Below, piece by piece: positions 4,295 to 5,979 of a stretch of 5,979 nucleotides of DNA. The notes beneath the pieces were generated by a model. It did no database searches and had not been told where the DNA came from. It was given only the letters and a program-made list of their open reading frames with translations. The number at the start of each line of letters is the position of its first letter. Position 1 is the first letter of the stretch. The translations under genes and the position numbers were made by a program. This stretch comes from Methanomassiliicoccales archaeon. Lineage in GTDB: Archaea > Thermoplasmatota > Thermoplasmata > Sysuiplasmatales > Sysuiplasmataceae. The stretch covers positions 1 through 5,979 of the forward strand of contig DAHXLZ010000263.1 of the NCBI GenBank assembly GCA_027365715.1. Reading direction: 5' to 3'.

Positions 4295-5923
4295 TTGGCT
4301 GGAGAATATCGCAAGACTGAGAAGAAGGTCATTTCGAACGCAAATGTAGTCGGCAAAACCGTAGGTTCTACCGTGTTTCTCCGTCAAGCATCAGGATTGA
4401 TACGATCGCTCAGCGGGTGGGAAGGGGCCCTGATCGCGTTGTCCCAGCTCAACATACTTATGGGTTTAATGGAGCTCTGGGGATGGGGCTCTGTCACCGT
4501 CCGGCAGGCAAACTACGGTATCTCCATGCTGATGAGTATACCCTTTGTTACCGTTCTCGGAACCGTGTGGGTTCTGTACGCGATTGTCATGCCCAGATCG
4601 GGTGGTGAGTATGTCTGGGTGAGCCGTGGTATTCATCCTGCAATCGGCTTCATGGTGAGTTTCTTCATGGTCTTCCTAGGACTCGACTGGACATCTCTGA
4701 ATGCGTGGTTGGCTGGCAGTGTGTTTTTGCCGGGCTTCATCTTCTCTCTGGGAAGTCCGCAGCTTGCGGCTACCATTGCTTCACCGCACAATGCAATTAT
4801 TGTCGCCGTGGCAGTGATAGCGCTCTTCACTCTCGCCTTCATCCCGAAAGTGAAGGTGCAGGGGAGGATTCTACAGATTCTGTTCATTGCCACACTCATC
4901 GGATGGTTCGGTGTGCTCATCATTCAGCTTTTCCCCTCATTCCCTCTGTCTCATGTTCTCAAGACGCAGTACGGTGTCGATCCCACTCAGCTTATAAACA
5001 CAGCAGCATCATCCGGCTTCGTTCCTGGCTGGACGCTTGCCGGCACCGCTCTAGCGCTCCCCTGGGCGATGCAGATGTGGGGCGGATGGTGGTGGGCACC
5101 ATATGCCGGCGGCGAAATAAGGAATCCGAAGAAATCAATGTGGCTTGCAGTCATAGGAGCGACATTCATCTCTATAGGAGCGATGTCGATTCTGGCGTTG
5201 CTCGCACCAGGTGTATTCGGCTTCAATCTGCAGATTGCCATGAACTACCTGTATGCAACCCATCCGTCCGCATATCCTTCCAATCTTCCTCCGCCTTACT
5301 ACAATTATCTCATAGTGATGGTAACGAACAACCAGTTGCTGAAAGATCTGGCGGGATTCGGATTCTTTGCGAGCATACTATTCATCATACCCTCGGGTTT
5401 CTTCCTTGTGACAAGAAACATATTCGCATGGTCATTCGACAGGGTCTTCCCGGAGCCGCTTGCGACAGTAAGCGAGAGGTTTCACAGCCCCGTCAATGCC
5501 ACTATACTGGCCGGAATACTTCTCGTCATACTCGCCTATTTGCAGGCGTTTACTACATTCTTCGGTTATCTTGTCAATCTCATGATAGTGCTCTATTTAA
5601 CATTCATAATTGTGTCCATTTCAGCCATCATACACCCGTTTAAGGACAAAGAACTCTATGCAAATTCACTTCTTACGGGCAAAAAGTTCCTCAATCTTCC
5701 TGTCCTCTCCTGGAGCGGTATCGGCGGGCTGCTGGTATCAATTTACCTAGAGTACACAGTGCTTTCTTCTCCGGCACTCGGTGGGCCTATTAGCTGGCTT
5801 TCCATAATCTCAGTCATTTCCATCCTCTTCGTAGGCATAGTGGTGTACTATCTGTTCAAGTGGTATAGACGAAGGCAGGGATTTGATATCTCGATGGTCT
5901 TTGGGCAGATTCCTCCAGCTTAG
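4295..5923 (+). CDS. APC superfamily amino acid permease
   Basis: This is a cytoplasmic-membrane secondary transporter of the amino acid-polyamine-organocation superfamily, importing or exchanging amino acids. From TTG 4295 it has 542 residues. About 12-13 hydrophobic segments are visible, near 43-65, 78-100, 115-135, 136-152, 165-183, 192-213, 246-266, 284-308, 354-375, 402-420, 424-447, 470-490 and 499-522. Family signatures are PRSGGEYVWVSR (100-111, the loop after the second segment) and AGGEIRNPKKSM (271-282), the conserved cytoplasmic loop. The tail (522-542) is basic (KWYRRR) and cytoplasmic by the positive-inside rule. The stretch 260-270 (QMWGGWWWAPY) is unusually tryptophan-rich and lies where substrate-pathway residues can occur. 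The longer reading from ATG 4160 would add 45 residues covering the TATA box, so TTG is preferred. The substrate is not predictable. The divergent PLP-enzyme gene suggests a link with serine, cysteine or related amino acids, as inference only. Confidence 0.92.
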   Translation: MAGEYRKTEKKVISNANVVGKTVGSTVFLRQASGLIRSLSGWEGALIALSQLNILMGLMELWGWGSVTVRQANYGISMLMSIPFVTVLGTVWVLYAIVMPRSGGEYVWVSRGIHPAIGFMVSFFMVFLGLDWTSLNAWLAGSVFLPGFIFSLGSPQLAATIASPHNAIIVAVAVIALFTLAFIPKVKVQGRILQILFIATLIGWFGVLIIQLFPSFPLSHVLKTQYGVDPTQLINTAASSGFVPGWTLAGTALALPWAMQMWGGWWWAPYAGGEIRNPKKSMWLAVIGATFISIGAMSILALLAPGVFGFNLQIAMNYLYATHPSAYPSNLPPPYYNYLIVMVTNNQLLKDLAGFGFFASILFIIPSGFFLVTRNIFAWSFDRVFPEPLATVSERFHSPVNATILAGILLVILAYLQAFTTFFGYLVNLMIVLYLTFIIVSISAIIHPFKDKELYANSLLTGKKFLNLPVLSWSGIGGLLVSIYLEYTVLSSPALGGPISWLSIISVISILFVGIVVYYLFKWYRRRQGFDISMVFGQIPPA

Positions 5924-5954
5924 ATGCTTAAATTCCTCCGAACAGAGTGCGAAC

Positions 5955-5979
5955 ATGAACAGCGCTGATGCAATGGATG
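5955..5979 (+). CDS. Possible start of a further gene, cut by window end
   Basis: An ATG at 5955 opens a frame reading MNSADAMD before the window ends. It has no Shine-Dalgarno site, but an AT-rich CTTAAATT (about 5927-5934) lies 25 bases upstream, the spacing expected for a leaderless archaeal gene. Eight codons are too few to identify a product, and a minus-strand gene ending here is equally possible. Confidence 0.2.

Noticed and set aside
4705..5643. A 312-residue open frame overlapping the permease gene.
   Set aside because: It is rich in His, Cys, Ser and Arg and low in coherent hydrophobic pattern, as expected for an out-of-frame reading of a membrane protein gene.

Overview
The window reads as an archaeal chromosome segment. 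The evidence is AT-rich TATA-type boxes about 25 bases upstream of predicted transcript starts, one apparently leaderless gene, TTG start codons with strong Shine-Dalgarno sites on other genes, an archaeal-style Lrp/AsnC regulator, and an APC permease with an archaeal-looking N-terminus. Base composition is intermediate. My best guess is a member of Thermoplasmatota or a related lineage, but nothing in the sequence fixes the taxon. No rRNA, tRNA, CRISPR array, insertion sequence or prophage gene is visible.

Layout, left to right. (1) 22-516 minus: an unrecognised soluble 164-residue alpha/beta protein. (2) 517-873: a divergent intergenic region with a TATA box at each end and several inverted repeats between them. 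(3) 874-1347 plus: an Lrp/AsnC-family regulator, best started at TTG 874. (4) 1348-1569: a spacer with potential stem structures, then a TATA box and a strong Shine-Dalgarno site. (5) 1570-2757 plus: an M20-family metallohydrolase of the ArgE/DapE type. (6) 2761-3780 minus: a PLP-dependent cysteine-synthase-like enzyme, converging on the M20 gene with three bases between the stop codons. (7) 3781-4294: a 514-base divergent control region between the cysteine-synthase-like gene and the permease. (8) 4295-5923 plus: an APC-superfamily amino acid permease, best started at TTG 4295. (9) 5924-5979: possibly the first codons of another gene.

The recognised genes share one theme, amino acid handling: an amino-acid-responsive regulator, a hydrolase that frees amino acids from N-acyl or dipeptide substrates, a beta-replacement enzyme that makes cysteine or a relative, and an amino acid importer or exchanger. 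Each gene appears to have its own promoter, so this is a neighbourhood of single-gene units, not an operon. Co-regulation by the local Lrp protein is plausible: dyad-symmetric AT-rich sites lie near the lrp start and in the permease/cysteine-synthase control region. This is inference.

I see no clear new biological system. The signals most worth a second look are non-coding: an 11-bp-stem inverted repeat and two short-spaced palindromes upstream of lrp, and an 8-bp perfect hairpin at the predicted 5' end of the permease transcript.
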